From the NCBI RefSeq assembly GCF_034008635.1, contig NZ_CP125378.1, positions 834,501-898,500 on the forward strand: a stretch of DNA of 64,000 nt, given 5' to 3'. Both the position numbers and the translations under genes were made by a program. Source of the DNA: Pseudomonas sp. P8_229 (GTDB lineage Bacteria > Pseudomonadota > Gammaproteobacteria > Pseudomonadales > Pseudomonadaceae). The notes beneath the pieces are model-generated. The model was not told where the DNA came from and did not search any database. It saw only the letters and a program-made list of their open reading frames with translations. Below, one piece after another: positions 16,633-25,772 of the stretch (positions are counted from its first letter, which is position 1; every line of letters begins with the position of its first letter).

Positions 16633-17322
16633 TTAAAAATCGTCTTCGACCTGACCATCCTTGACCTTGAACTCGCGGTTCTGCAGGTACGCATTGCGGA
16701 TGAAGGTGTACTTGTCGCCGCTGATCAGCTTCTCGCTCGACAGCAGGCTGGCGCGGGTGTCGACGATGTTCAGGCCGAACGTCGAGTTACGCACCGGAAT
16801 GTCGTTGATGTAGCGGTACGGACCGGTGTAGCTGTCGACGTATTTCGACGGTGCATCACGCAGGGTGCTTGGGCCGAGCAACGGCAGCATCACGTACGGA
16901 CCGCTGCTGACACCCCAATAGCCGAGGGTCTGGCCGAAGTCTTCGTCGCTGCGATGCAGGCCCATTTTGGTGCCGACGTCGAAGAAGCCCAGCAGGCCGA
17001 AGGTGGTGTTGAAGATGATACGCGCGGTATCGACACCGGCCGCTGCAGGTTTGGCCTGCAGAATGTTGTTCGCCAGGTTGGTGACGTCACCGACGTTGCG
17101 GAACATGTTGTGGATGCCGTCTTCGAGGAACTGCGGCGTCACGTATTCATAACCCTGCGCAATCGGCTTGAGCGCGTAGGTGTCGACGAAGTCGTTGAAC
17201 TGGAAGATCGGGCGGTTGACGCTTTCCCAAGGATCTTCTTCCGTTGCGGCGTTGGCGGCGAACGGAACCAGCAAGACGCTGGCACATACACATAGCTGAG
17301 CGAGAGGGTTGCTCCAGCGCAT
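16633..17322 (-). CDS. mlaA: MlaA/VacJ family outer-membrane lipid asymmetry protein, no lipobox
   Basis: The 229-residue protein matches MlaA, which extracts phospholipids from the outer leaflet of the outer membrane for retrograde transport. It has DPWESVNRPIFQFND after the signal peptide and FGQTLGYWGVSSGPYVMLPL in the core. The signal sequence ends PFAANA at residue 25, a signal-peptidase I site. The only early cysteines (11 and 13) lie inside the hydrophobic stretch, so there is no lipobox, unlike the E. coli lipoprotein. The ATG is fixed by AAGGAG seven bases upstream. The rest of the mla system is not in the window. Confidence 0.93.
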   Translation of the reverse strand: MRWSNPLAQLCVCASVLLVPFAANAATEEDPWESVNRPIFQFNDFVDTYALKPIAQGYEYVTPQFLEDGIHNMFRNVGDVTNLANNILQAKPAAAGVDTARIIFNTTFGLLGFFDVGTKMGLHRSDEDFGQTLGYWGVSSGPYVMLPLLGPSTLRDAPSKYVDSYTGPYRYINDIPVRNSTFGLNIVDTRASLLSSEKLISGDKYTFIRNAYLQNREFKVKDGQVEDDF

Positions 17323-17520
17323 AGAAAAGCTCCTTGGATTTTTACTGGCGCGGGCACCGTCGGCCCAAGCGTTAAGACCGCTAGTATAAGCGCAAAAGCC
17401 ATTTTGGGCAGTCCACCCGTGAACAGTAGTGTAGGACGTTTCCTGAAGCCTCCTTCACACGCTTGTCATCCAACTGTCACCGGCGTCCCCTAACCTCATG
17501 ACTATTTCAGGGACGTTTTC

Positions 17521-18141
17521 ATGACACACGCTGAAGCCTTGCCTGTCGCCGCACCCGGTCTGACCGCCGTGCTGTTCGGACTCAGCGGTTGCCTGGTGGA
17601 TTTCGGTGCCCGCGCCCAGCAACACGCTAGCGCGCTGCCCGAGCACGCCGACGCCACACCCGGTGCCCTCGACAGCTTGCTCAGTTTGCAGCGCCAGCAG
17701 ATCCCCTGCGCCTGGATCGATGAGTTGCCCCCTGCCCTCGCGCGACCGCTGTCGGCCGCGCTGCCGGCGTGGATCAAACCGACGCAACATTCAGCAACAA
17801 TCAACCCATGGCCGGCGCCGAATGCCTGCTGGCAAGCGCTGATGGGGTTGAACGTCAGTCGTCTGGACGGCTGCGTACTGGTCAGCGGTGAGCCTCGATT
17901 GCTGCAATCAGGCCTCAACGCCGGGCTGTGGACCATTGGCCTGGCGTCCTGCGGTTCGTTGTGCGGCCTGTCGCCGAGCGAGTGGCAAGCCCTGAGCCAG
18001 AAGGAACGCGAACAGCGGCGCGGCAAGGCAACCCTGCAGCTGTTCGGGCTAGGCGTGCATTCGGTGATCGATCATCTGGGCGAACTCGACACCTGTCTGG
18101 CCGACATCAGCCTGCGCCGCCTCAAAGGCGAAAAGCCCTGA
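17521..18141 (+). CDS. HAD-like protein with lost catalytic acids (phosphonatase-related)
   Basis: The 206-residue protein resembles phosphonoacetaldehyde hydrolase (PhnX), most clearly in SGLNAGLWTIGLASCG, the following GLSPSEWQAL and VIDHLGELDTCLADI. However, the catalytic motif expected as DxD reads LFGLSGCLVD, with Gly20 and Ser22 in place of both aspartates. The motif IV acids, usually GDxxxD, are replaced by SGEPRLLQ. It should therefore be inactive as a phosphatase and may be a binding or regulatory protein. It stands alone, divergent from mlaA. The position matches PA2803, so the loss is probably old. Confidence 0.82.
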   Translation: MTHAEALPVAAPGLTAVLFGLSGCLVDFGARAQQHASALPEHADATPGALDSLLSLQRQQIPCAWIDELPPALARPLSAALPAWIKPTQHSATINPWPAPNACWQALMGLNVSRLDGCVLVSGEPRLLQSGLNAGLWTIGLASCGSLCGLSPSEWQALSQKEREQRRGKATLQLFGLGVHSVIDHLGELDTCLADISLRRLKGEKP

Positions 18142-18250
18142 TCGGGATCATGCAGGTTGAAGCAGAGTGGATTAATCTAAAGGTCAGCCATAGACCTTTG
18201 GCGCGCGGCTGCGGTCAATGCCAGTGCCTCTTGATAAAAGGAATCACACC

Positions 18251-18514
18251 ATGCCCGCCCAAGAACTGCAAAAACAACTCGACACCCTGCGCGAGCAACT
18301 GGAGCAGAATCCGCCGCTGTCGGAAGCTGAACGTGAGGATCTGCATGCGCTGATGGCGCAGATCGAACTGGAACTTGAACTCGAAACCAAGACCAAAGAT
18401 TCCAACATTGCCGACGGCGTGAATCTGGCCGTTGAACGCTTTGAGGTTGACCATCCCACCATCGCCGGCACCCTGCGCAATATCGTCAATGCGCTGGGCA
18501 GCATGGGTATCTGA
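18251..18514 (+). CDS. DUF4404 family small protein
   Basis: The 87-residue acidic protein is mostly helical: a leucine- and glutamate-rich segment (residues 5-50) with heptad character, followed by a conserved ERFEVDHPTIAGTLRNIVNAL stretch near the C-terminus. Its function is unknown. The ATG at 18251 has AAAGGAA about eight bases upstream; an earlier ATG at 18218 is less likely. A terminator follows at once, so it may form a short unit with the HAD-like gene 109 bases upstream or stand alone. Confidence 0.8.
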   Translation: MPAQELQKQLDTLREQLEQNPPLSEAEREDLHALMAQIELELELETKTKDSNIADGVNLAVERFEVDHPTIAGTLRNIVNALGSMGI

Positions 18515-18534
18515 TCGCCCTCCCGCTGAAATGC

Positions 18535-18566
18535 AAAAAGCCCTGCCAGTGATGGCAGGGCTTTTT
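18535..18566 (+). terminator. Intrinsic terminator after the DUF4404 gene
   Basis: A 14-base stem AAAAAGCCCTGCCA/TGGCAGGGCTTTTT with a four-base loop starts 20 bases after the stop codon. Confidence 0.92.
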
Positions 18567-18595
18567 CATGGGCGCGATTCGAAACGCAGTCCTTT

Positions 18596-18685
18596 GTAGG
18601 AGTGAGCCTGCTCGCGATAGCGGTGTGTCAGTCGACATCAATGTTGAATGTCAGTGCGCTATCGCGAGCAGGCGAACGCCTACAG
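18596..18685. repeat. REP pair (REPIN), GTAGGAGTGAGC family
   Basis: The left arm GTAGGAGTGAGCCTGCTCGC and a diverged right arm CTATCGCGAGCAGGCGAACG lie in inverted orientation, 36 bases apart. The element sits between the convergent DUF4404 and queF genes. Confidence 0.8.
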
Positions 18686-18692
18686 GGGTTGT

Positions 18693-19523
18693 TTACTGGC
18701 GCACCAAGCGATGGTTCGGCAGTTGTACCGCTTCAGTACTGCGATACGGGTTGATGTCCAGCCCGCCGCGACGTACATAGCGCGCAAACACCGTGAGTTT
18801 CTCCGGCTTCAGCAGACGCTGCAGATCAAGGAAGATCCGCTCCACGCACTGCTCATGGAAGTCCGAGTGCTGGCGGAAGCTGACGATGTATTCCAGCAGG
18901 CTGGCGTGATCCAGCGCCGCGCCGCGATATTCCACCACAACGCTGCCCCAGTCCGGCTGACTGGTCACCGGGCAGTTGGATTTGAGCAGATGGCTGTGCA
19001 CGCTCTCCTCGACAATTTTCGAATCATCGCAACGCAGCAGCTCCGGACGCGGATGCTCATAGTTGCTGACGCGGATGTCCAGATCGTCGATGCACACGCC
19101 CGGCAACGCCACGACGCCTTCGGCCTCGACATCCTTCAGGCTGCGCACCCGCACGCCGACCGGTTTGCCGGCAGCGGCGGACAGGTCTTTGACCAGCGTC
19201 GCTTCCAGGCTCGCGATGTCGGCAAATGGTGTCTGGTTCAGCGAGTTCAGGTACAGCTTGAACGACTTGGACTCGATGATGTTCGGCGAATCGGCCGGAA
19301 TACTGAACTCACCAATCGCCACCACCGGTTTGCCCGACGGCAGCAGCCACGACAGCTCGAAGCAGTTCCAGAAATCCACACCTTGGTACGGCAGGGTGTC
19401 GGCGGTCAGGCCCAGTTCGGCCCACTTCGCGGTGCGCGGAATCGGGAACAGCAGGGACGGCGTGTACGTGGCGATGTATTCGCTGGATTTGCCCAGCGGC
19501 GAATGTTCGGCTGCGGGATGCAT
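18693..19523 (-). CDS. queF: NADPH-dependent 7-cyano-7-deazaguanine reductase
   Basis: The 276-residue enzyme reduces preQ0 to preQ1 in queuosine synthesis. It has the QueF motif [10 protein letters not shown] at 84-93, and Cys184 in [10 protein letters not shown] forms the thioimide with the nitrile. The length is that of the long two-subdomain type. The gene is monocistronic between a REP pair and the cupredoxin gene. PA2806 is the positional match. Confidence 0.96.
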   Translation of the reverse strand: MHPAAEHSPLGKSSEYIATYTPSLLFPIPRTAKWAELGLTADTLPYQGVDFWNCFELSWLLPSGKPVVAIGEFSIPADSPNIIESKSFKLYLNSLNQTPFADIASLEATLVKDLSAAAGKPVGVRVRSLKDVEAEGVVALPGVCIDDLDIRVSNYEHPRPELLRCDDSKIVEESVHSHLLKSNCPVTSQPDWGSVVVEYRGAALDHASLLEYIVSFRQHSDFHEQCVERIFLDLQRLLKPEKLTVFARYVRRGGLDINPYRSTEAVQLPNHRLVRQ

Positions 19524-19584
19524 GGCGGAAACCTGACTGAATAATCAGCGGATTCTACCAGCCTTTGCTCCCGCCTTTGAGTGC

Positions 19585-20124
19585 TTACTGACTGACAGTC
19601 AGTTTGCCGACCATGCCGGCCTGGTAATGTCCGGGAATATTGCAGGCGAACTCCAGGCTGGTGGCCTTGTTGAAAGTCCAGGTCAGTTCGGCGGTTTTGC
19701 CTGGCTCGACCAGCACGCTGTTCGGGTCGTCGTGCTTCATGCCGTGGCCCATGGCCGCGTGATCCATGCCTGCCATGTCGTGGGACATTTCTTTCATCCC
19801 GGTAGGCGTGAGCATGCCACTTTGCTGCATTTGCAGCATTTCCTGCTGGTGTCTGGCATGCATCGCCGCGTCACCGAGGTTGAATTCATGCAGCAACTGG
19901 CCTTTATTCACCAGCACAAAGCGAACCGTCTCACCGGCCTTGACCTGAATGGACTTGGGGTCGAACGACATGTCGTTCAGCACCACTTCGATGCTGCGGG
20001 TGGCCTTGGCCGCCGGTGCCGGCTGACCGAAGTCATACGTGTGCGCGGGCGCGGCCCAGACAGGTGAACTCAGCGCCAGCAAACAGGCGGCGACGGCCAG
20101 AGGGTTGCGCAAAAACATAGTCAT
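19585..20124 (-). CDS. Periplasmic cupredoxin-domain copper protein
   Basis: The 179-residue protein has a signal peptide ending in VWAA near residue 25 and a cupredoxin fold with type-1 copper ligands His79 (LLHEF), Cys161 and His166 (ACNIPGH) and Met171. Between strands is an insert (about 86-132) rich in Met and His, for example MSHDMAGMDHAAMGHGM, which could bind extra copper. It diverges from copR-copS, so it is probably induced by copper and buffers or shuttles it in the periplasm. PA2807 is the positional match. A second ATG two codons downstream is possible. Confidence 0.9.
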   Translation of the reverse strand: MTMFLRNPLAVAACLLALSSPVWAAPAHTYDFGQPAPAAKATRSIEVVLNDMSFDPKSIQVKAGETVRFVLVNKGQLLHEFNLGDAAMHARHQQEMLQMQQSGMLTPTGMKEMSHDMAGMDHAAMGHGMKHDDPNSVLVEPGKTAELTWTFNKATSLEFACNIPGHYQAGMVGKLTVSQ

Positions 20125-20184
20125 ACTCCAACAAGAAAAGGTTCAGCCTGTGGGAAACTCTAGCCCGCCTGCGCTGGCAGCTAC

Positions 20185-20211
20185 CTGACAGGCAGATTAC
20201 AACTTTGTCAG
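20185..20211. promoter_or_regulatory. Candidate CopR operator
   Basis: The perfect inverted repeat CTGACA/TGTCAG, separated by 15 bases and containing ATTACAA, lies midway in the 158-base gap between the divergent cupredoxin and copR genes. CopR/CusR-type regulators bind TGACA/TGTCA-like repeats, so this is a reasonable operator for both directions. Confidence 0.45.
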
Positions 20212-20282
20212 CTTGGCGCCTGTCGCCTGCGCTCACGGTATAAAGCTTTCGTTTCCAGAACCTGAATCAACCCGAGCCGCCC

Positions 20283-20963
20283 ATGAAACTGCTGATCGTC
20301 GAAGACCAACCGAAAACCGGCCACTACCTGCGCCAGGGGCTGACCGAGGCCGGGTTCAACACGGAACTGGTGGCCGACGGCAACAGCGGCCAGCAACTGG
20401 CCTTGAGCGGTGATTATGCGCTGCTGATCCTCGACGTGATGCTGCCCGGACGCAGTGGCTGGCAGATCCTGCAAGCGGTGCGCAGCGCCGGCCTCGACAC
20501 GCCGGTGCTGTTTCTGACCGCCAAGGATGCCGTGGAGGACCGGGTTCATGGCCTCGAACTCGGCGCCGACGACTATCTGGTCAAACCGTTTGCCTTCTCC
20601 GAATTGCTGGCCCGGGTGCGCAGCCTGCTGCGTCGAGGCAGCGCCACGCCACAGGAAACCAGCCTGCAACTGGCCGATCTGCGCCTGGACCTGATTCGCC
20701 GCCGCGTCGAACGTAGCGGCCAACGTATCGACCTGACCGCCAAGGAGTTCGCCCTGCTGGAAATGCTCCTGCGCCGTCAGGGTGAAGTGCTGCCCAAATC
20801 GCTGATTGCCTCGCAGGTCTGGGACATGAACTTCGACAGCGACACCAACGTGATCGAAGTGGCGATCCGCCGCCTGCGCCTGAAGATCGACGATGATTTC
20901 CCCGACAAACTGATCCACACCGTACGCGGCATGGGTTACGTGCTTGAAGAGCGTCCCGCCTGA
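20283..20963 (+). CDS. copR: Copper-responsive OmpR-family response regulator
   Basis: The 226-residue regulator has a receiver with Asp51 in LILDVMLPG and Lys in DDYLVKPF, and a winged-helix DNA-binding domain from about 125 with the usual ending [17 protein letters not shown] and RGMGYVL. Its TGA overlaps the ATG of copS, so the two are coupled. The cupredoxin gene divergent from it supports a copper role, as with PA2809. No copAB genes are in the window. Confidence 0.92.
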   Translation: MKLLIVEDQPKTGHYLRQGLTEAGFNTELVADGNSGQQLALSGDYALLILDVMLPGRSGWQILQAVRSAGLDTPVLFLTAKDAVEDRVHGLELGADDYLVKPFAFSELLARVRSLLRRGSATPQETSLQLADLRLDLIRRRVERSGQRIDLTAKEFALLEMLLRRQGEVLPKSLIASQVWDMNFDSDTNVIEVAIRRLRLKIDDDFPDKLIHTVRGMGYVLEERPA

Positions 20964-22309
20964 TGCGTCGTCTGTCCCTGAGTTCTCGTCTGGCTTTGCT
21001 GTTCGCCGCCTGCACCGCCGTGGTCTCGCTGTTTGCCGGCGTACTGTTCAGCCGCGCCAGCGAAACGCACTTCATCGAACTCGACCAGCAACTGCTGGAC
21101 GGCAAGCTGATCGGCCTGCGCCGGGCCTTGCAGGATGTGCAACCCGGCCAACGTGAGGCGCGGCTGGCGGATGAGCTGAGCCGCCAGGCCGATCTGGCGC
21201 TGCGCATTACTGGTAGTGACGGCCAACGCTGGTACGACAGTTCGACACAGATCCCTGCAGAGTTGCCAAAACAATCCGGCCTGGCGACCGTGAGTCAGGA
21301 AGGCACTGATTATCGGGTGCTCAACGCCCCGCTCTACCCGGACAAAACCGACTCGCCACAACTGACGCTGTTGCTGGACATCACCCACCACCAGCATTTC
21401 CTGCAGCGCATGCAGCATCTGATCTGGCTGACCGTCGGGTTGTCGGCATTGGCCACCGCGTTGCTCGGTGCCTGGGCAGCGCGTAGCGGTCTGCGTCCAC
21501 TGCGGCGCATGAGTGCTGTCGCCCGTGGGATTTCAGCACAATCGCTCAACGCCCGACTGCCGGAAGCGCACATGCCGCCAGAGCTTGCGGAAATGGCCCA
21601 CAGCTTCAACGCCATGCTCGGACGCCTCGACGACTCGTTTCAACGGTTGTCGGCGTTCTCTGCCGACATCGCCCATGAACTGCGCACACCGCTGTCGAAC
21701 CTGCTGACCCACACTCAGGTCACCCTCACCCGCCCACGCCCGATCGAAGATTATCGCGAAGCCCTGCACAGCAACCTCGAAGAGCTGCAATGGATGGCGC
21801 AACTGGTCAACGACATGCTGTACCTGGCCAAGGCGGACCATGGTTTGCTGATGCCCAAGCGCGAGCCGCTGGAGTTGGCGGATGAGACCGATGTGCTGCT
21901 GGAGTTTTTTGCGCCCTTGGCTGAGGACGCCGGGGTGACGCTGAGTCGCGAAGGCCTGGCGCGCATTGAGGGTGATCGCAGCATGCTGCGTCGGGCCTTG
22001 TCGAACTTGCTGGATAACGCGTTGCGCTTTACCCCGGCGGCGGGCTTTGTGAGCTTGCGGATCGTTGATCAACCGAACGCGGTACGCATTTCAGTCGAGA
22101 ACAGTGGCGAAGGGATTTCAGCGGAGTTGTTGCCACGGCTGTTTGACCGGTTTTATCGGGCCGATCCGGCGCGGCAGGAAGGCAGCAGTGAACATGCGGG
22201 GCTGGGGCTGGCGATTACGCAATCGATCGTTCGGGCCCATGGTGGGCAGATTCATTGCGAATCTGAAGCAGGATGGACGCGGTTTGTGATTGAGCTGCCT
22301 CGAACCTGA
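20963..22309 (+). CDS. copS: Copper sensor histidine kinase
   Basis: The 448-residue membrane kinase has a first span at about 8-28, a periplasmic sensor to about 150, a second span near 153-172 and a HAMP domain. The dimerisation domain carries His238 in ADIAHELRTPLSN. The ATPase has N, G1 (a divergent NSGEGIS) and G2 (GLGLAI) boxes. It would sense periplasmic copper and phosphorylate CopR. Its stop codon touches a REP pair. Confidence 0.93.
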   Translation: MRRLSLSSRLALLFAACTAVVSLFAGVLFSRASETHFIELDQQLLDGKLIGLRRALQDVQPGQREARLADELSRQADLALRITGSDGQRWYDSSTQIPAELPKQSGLATVSQEGTDYRVLNAPLYPDKTDSPQLTLLLDITHHQHFLQRMQHLIWLTVGLSALATALLGAWAARSGLRPLRRMSAVARGISAQSLNARLPEAHMPPELAEMAHSFNAMLGRLDDSFQRLSAFSADIAHELRTPLSNLLTHTQVTLTRPRPIEDYREALHSNLEELQWMAQLVNDMLYLAKADHGLLMPKREPLELADETDVLLEFFAPLAEDAGVTLSREGLARIEGDRSMLRRALSNLLDNALRFTPAAGFVSLRIVDQPNAVRISVENSGEGISAELLPRLFDRFYRADPARQEGSSEHAGLGLAITQSIVRAHGGQIHCESEAGWTRFVIELPRT

Positions 22310-22418
22310 TCGTTCCCACGCTCTGCGTGGGAATGCAGCCCGGGACGCTCCACGTCCCTTCCAGAGCCGAACGCGGAGCGTCCGTTGAGGCATTCCCACG
22401 CAGAGCGTGGGAACGAGC
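22309..22418. repeat. REP pair (REPIN), CGTTCCCACGC family
   Basis: Inverted arms, CGTTCCCACGCTCTGCGTGG at the left and its complement ending GCGTGGGAACGA at the right, flank an inner imperfect palindrome (GGACGCTCC and GGAGCGTCC). It fills the convergent gap between copS and lolE, from the copS stop to 10 bases from the lolE stop. Confidence 0.85.
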
Positions 22419-22428
22419 ATGGAGTCGC

Positions 22429-23673
22429 TTACGAATATCTCAATGCGTGAGCCGGCTCGATCTTCGCCGCCCGCAACGCCGGATACACCGTCGCCAGGAA
22501 GCTCAGAATAAAGCCTGCCGAGCAAATCAACAGCACGTCCCCACCCTGCAATTCCGAAGGCAGGTTACTGACGAAATACACGTCGGAACTGAAGATGTGC
22601 TGCCCGGTGACCCGCTCGACCCAGCCGACCATCTCACTGACGTTCAGCGCGGCAATCACGCCGAGCACGCCGCCGATAATGGTCCCGACAATGCCGATCA
22701 CCGTGCCCTGCACCATGAAGATCGCCATGATCTGCCGCGGCGTGGCACCGATGGTGCGCAGGATCGCGATGTCCGCGCCCTTGTCGTTCACCACCATGAT
22801 CAGCGTGGCGATGATGTTGAACGCCGCCACCGCGACGATCATCAGCAACAGCAGGCCGATCATGGTTTTTTCCATTTTCATCGCGCTGAACAGACTGCCC
22901 TGGGTGTGGGTCCAGTCGTCAGCCTTGAACTCGGCGCCCAGGCCTGCGGCGATGTCCGAAGAGACTTTCGGCGCGGCGTACAGGTCCTTTACCGCCAGAC
23001 GCACGCTTTGCACCTGATTCGGCTGCCAGTGCTGCATGGTTGCGGCATCGGCGACGTGGATCAGGCCCATGGAACCGTCCAGCTCGGCACCGACCTTGAA
23101 CACACCGACCACGTTCAGACGCTGCATGCGTGGGGTGATGCCGCCCGGTGCGGTGCTGACTTCCGGCACGATCAGGGTGATCTTGTCACCGACGTTGAGG
23201 CGGAAGCGGCGCGCGGTGATTTCACCGATCACCACGCCGAATTCGCCCGGTTTCAGGTCATCGAGACGGCCCTGCACAATGTGCTGGGCGACAATCGATA
23301 CCTTGCCTTCCTGGGCCGGGTCGACGCCGCTGATCTGGATCGGCTGCATCAAGCCCTTGTAGGAGAGCATGCCTTCCATCTCGGTGAACGGCACGGCGGC
23401 GGTCACTTCAGGATTTTTCAGCGCGGCGGCGGCCACCGGTTGCCAGTCATCAATCGGCTTTACGCCGACGATGGTCGCGTGCGGCACCATGCCGAGGATC
23501 CGCGAGCTCATCTCGCGCTGGAAGCCGTTCATCACCGACAGCACCACGATCATCGCCAGCACGCCGAGGGCGAGCCCGATCATCGAGGTCATCGAAATGA
23601 ACGAAACAAAGCGATTGCGGCGCTTGGCGCGGGTATAGCGCGTGCCGATAAAGATCGATAACGGTCTGAACAT
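22429..23673 (-). CDS. lolE: Lipoprotein-releasing ABC permease, LolC/LolE family (third gene)
   Basis: The 414-residue protein is an inner-membrane FtsX-type permease of the LolCDE complex, which releases outer-membrane lipoproteins from the inner membrane. It begins [20 protein letters not shown] with the first span at about 25-48, has a large periplasmic domain, and three spans near the C-terminus (about 270 on, with AFNIIATLIMVVNDK). The ATG at 23673 is preferred by alignment with its paralogue at the other end of the operon; a GTG four codons upstream is possible. The order lolC-lolD-lolE follows PAO1. Confidence 0.88.
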   Translation of the reverse strand: MFRPLSIFIGTRYTRAKRRNRFVSFISMTSMIGLALGVLAMIVVLSVMNGFQREMSSRILGMVPHATIVGVKPIDDWQPVAAAALKNPEVTAAVPFTEMEGMLSYKGLMQPIQISGVDPAQEGKVSIVAQHIVQGRLDDLKPGEFGVVIGEITARRFRLNVGDKITLIVPEVSTAPGGITPRMQRLNVVGVFKVGAELDGSMGLIHVADAATMQHWQPNQVQSVRLAVKDLYAAPKVSSDIAAGLGAEFKADDWTHTQGSLFSAMKMEKTMIGLLLLMIVAVAAFNIIATLIMVVNDKGADIAILRTIGATPRQIMAIFMVQGTVIGIVGTIIGGVLGVIAALNVSEMVGWVERVTGQHIFSSDVYFVSNLPSELQGGDVLLICSAGFILSFLATVYPALRAAKIEPAHALRYS

Positions 23674-23736
23674 TCGCTGGGGCACCGTATAAAAATAAAA
23701 GACCCGATGCCTTTACAGGCAGCGGGTTTCGGTCGG

Positions 23737-24435
23737 TCAGATGGCGGTCAGGCAACCTTCCTGCAACTGCAGGACGCGATCCATCTGGCGGGCCAGGTTC
23801 ATGTCGTGAGTCACCACCAGGAACGCCGTGCGCATCGAGGTGCTGAGTTCCAGCATCAGATCCTGAATGCCTTCGGCAGTGTGCGAGTCGAGGTTGCCGG
23901 TCGGTTCATCAAGCATCACCAGGCCTGGATTGTTCACCAGCGCCCGGGCGATGGCCACACGCTGGCGTTCGCCACCGGACAGTTCCGCCGGTTTGTGCTC
24001 CAGACGATGACCCAGCCCTACGCGCTCCAGCAATGCCGTGGCGCGCTGACGCGCCTCGGGGATCGCGGTCTTGCCGATCAGCAGCGGCATGCAGACGTTT
24101 TCCAGCGCGGTGAATTCCGGCAGCAAGTGGTGAAACTGGTACACGAACCCGAGGGCGCGGTTACGCAGCAGGCCACGCTTCTTCTCGCTCAGTGCCGAGA
24201 GCTCTTCACCATCGAGCCAGACGCTGCCCTGGGTGGGCGTGTCGAGGCCGCCCAGCAGGTTGAGCAAGGTACTTTTGCCCGAACCGGACTTGCCGACGAT
24301 CGCCACACGCTCGCCCGGGTGCAACTCCAGTTGCAAACCGGCCAACACTTGCACCGACTCCGGACCTTCCTCGTAGGATTTGCCCAGGTTGCGGCAGCTC
24401 AAGATTGCTTTATCACTCATGCCCGACTCACTCAT
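23737..24435 (-). CDS. lolD: Lipoprotein-releasing ABC ATPase
   Basis: The 232-residue ATPase powers LolCDE. It has Walker [13 protein letters not shown], the Q-loop [10 protein letters not shown], signature [12 protein letters not shown], Walker [13 protein letters not shown] and the H-loop VTHD. The ATG at 24435 has a strong GGAGG nine bases upstream and overlaps the lolC stop codon; a second ATG lies at 24420. Confidence 0.94.
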   Translation of the reverse strand: MSESGMSDKAILSCRNLGKSYEEGPESVQVLAGLQLELHPGERVAIVGKSGSGKSTLLNLLGGLDTPTQGSVWLDGEELSALSEKKRGLLRNRALGFVYQFHHLLPEFTALENVCMPLLIGKTAIPEARQRATALLERVGLGHRLEHKPAELSGGERQRVAIARALVNNPGLVMLDEPTGNLDSHTAEGIQDLMLELSTSMRTAFLVVTHDMNLARQMDRVLQLQEGCLTAI

Positions 24436-25678
24436 AACGTAGCGCCTCCGCCGGCTGGGTGCGCGCAGCACGCCAGGCGGGATACAGGGTGGCGAGGAAA
24501 CTCAGGACCAACGCAGCGGCGCAAACCATGACCACGTCCTGGCTCTGCACCTGCGACGGCAGGTAATCGATGAAGTACACGTCGGCGTTGAGGAATTTGT
24601 GGCCGATCAGCCCTTCGAGGGCGGAAATTGCGGCGCTGACATTGAGCGCGGCGAAGATCCCGACCACCGCGCCAATGGCCGTACCGACCACGCCAATCAC
24701 CGTGCCTTGCACCATGAACGTGCGCATGATCGTCCCCGGCGTGGCGCCAAGGGTACGCAGAATGGCGATGTCGCTCTTCTTGTCGTTCACCACCATCACC
24801 AGCGTGGAAATGATATTGAACGCGGCCACCGCGACGATCAGCAGCAACAGCAGGCCGATCATGGCTTTTTCCATGCGAATCGCCTGATACAGATTGCCGT
24901 GGGTACGGGTCCAGTCGCGGGCGTAGTAATGGTCTTCGCCCAACTGCTGGGCGATGGTCCAGGCCACGCGCGGCGCCTGGAACAGATCATCGAACTTCAA
25001 CCGGATGCCCTGCACCTGATCAGGCTTCCAGCGGTGCATCTTCGCCAGATCCTGCAGGTTGGTGACGCCCAGATAGCCATCCAGCTCACCGGCGCCGACA
25101 TGGAAGATGCCGACCACGGTGAAGCGCTTCATGCGCGGGAACATCCCGGCTGGGGTCACGCTGACTTCCGGCGCGACGAAGGTGACCTTGTCACCGAGGC
25201 CCACGCCCAGCTTGGTCGCGGCCTTGTCGCCGATGACGATGCCGAAGCTGCCCGGCGTCAAATCGTCGAGTTTGCCCTGTTTCATGAAGTTGTCGATGAT
25301 CGACACGTTGCGCTCCAGCGCAGGGTCGATGGCGTTGAGCAACACCTTGGACACCTGACCGTTGTTGGTCAGCAAGCCCTGCATCTGGGTGAACGGCGCA
25401 ACGGCCGTCACCTCCGGGTTGCGTTTGACCTTGGCGGCCAGGCTTTGCCAATCGTTGATTGGCTCGCCAGATTCAAGGGTCGCGTGGGGCACCATGCCCA
25501 GCACGCGGGTGCGCATCTCATGATCGAAGCCGTTCATCACCGATAGCACCACGATCATCACGACCACGCCAAGGGCGAGCCCGATCATCGAAGTCAGGGA
25601 AATGAAAGACACAAAATGATTGCGACGCTTTGCACGGGTATAACGCGTGCCGATAAATACGAAGAGAGGTCTGAACAT
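24428..25678 (-). CDS. lolC: Lipoprotein-releasing ABC permease, LolC/LolE family (first gene)
   Basis: The 416-residue protein is the paralogue of the permease two genes downstream. The two share nearly the same N-terminus ([20 protein letters not shown]), MIGLL-spans and an ALRY C-terminus, but differ more in the periplasmic domain, as LolC and LolE do. In the periplasmic part [12 protein letters not shown] corresponds to PRMQRLNVVGVF in the other copy. The ATG at 25678 is the operon's first start. Assigning the name lolC to this copy follows the PAO1 gene order. Confidence 0.87.
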   Translation of the reverse strand: MFRPLFVFIGTRYTRAKRRNHFVSFISLTSMIGLALGVVVMIVVLSVMNGFDHEMRTRVLGMVPHATLESGEPINDWQSLAAKVKRNPEVTAVAPFTQMQGLLTNNGQVSKVLLNAIDPALERNVSIIDNFMKQGKLDDLTPGSFGIVIGDKAATKLGVGLGDKVTFVAPEVSVTPAGMFPRMKRFTVVGIFHVGAGELDGYLGVTNLQDLAKMHRWKPDQVQGIRLKFDDLFQAPRVAWTIAQQLGEDHYYARDWTRTHGNLYQAIRMEKAMIGLLLLLIVAVAAFNIISTLVMVVNDKKSDIAILRTLGATPGTIMRTFMVQGTVIGVVGTAIGAVVGIFAALNVSAAISALEGLIGHKFLNADVYFIDYLPSQVQSQDVVMVCAAALVLSFLATLYPAWRAARTQPAEALRYE

Positions 25679-25772
25679 GTCGGGGCTTGTTCGGAGGGAA
25701 AAGGAACGTCCTTGTGGCGGGGGTCGATAACCAGCTTTACACTCAGACCACCGCCGCTACCATGGGTTCGCC

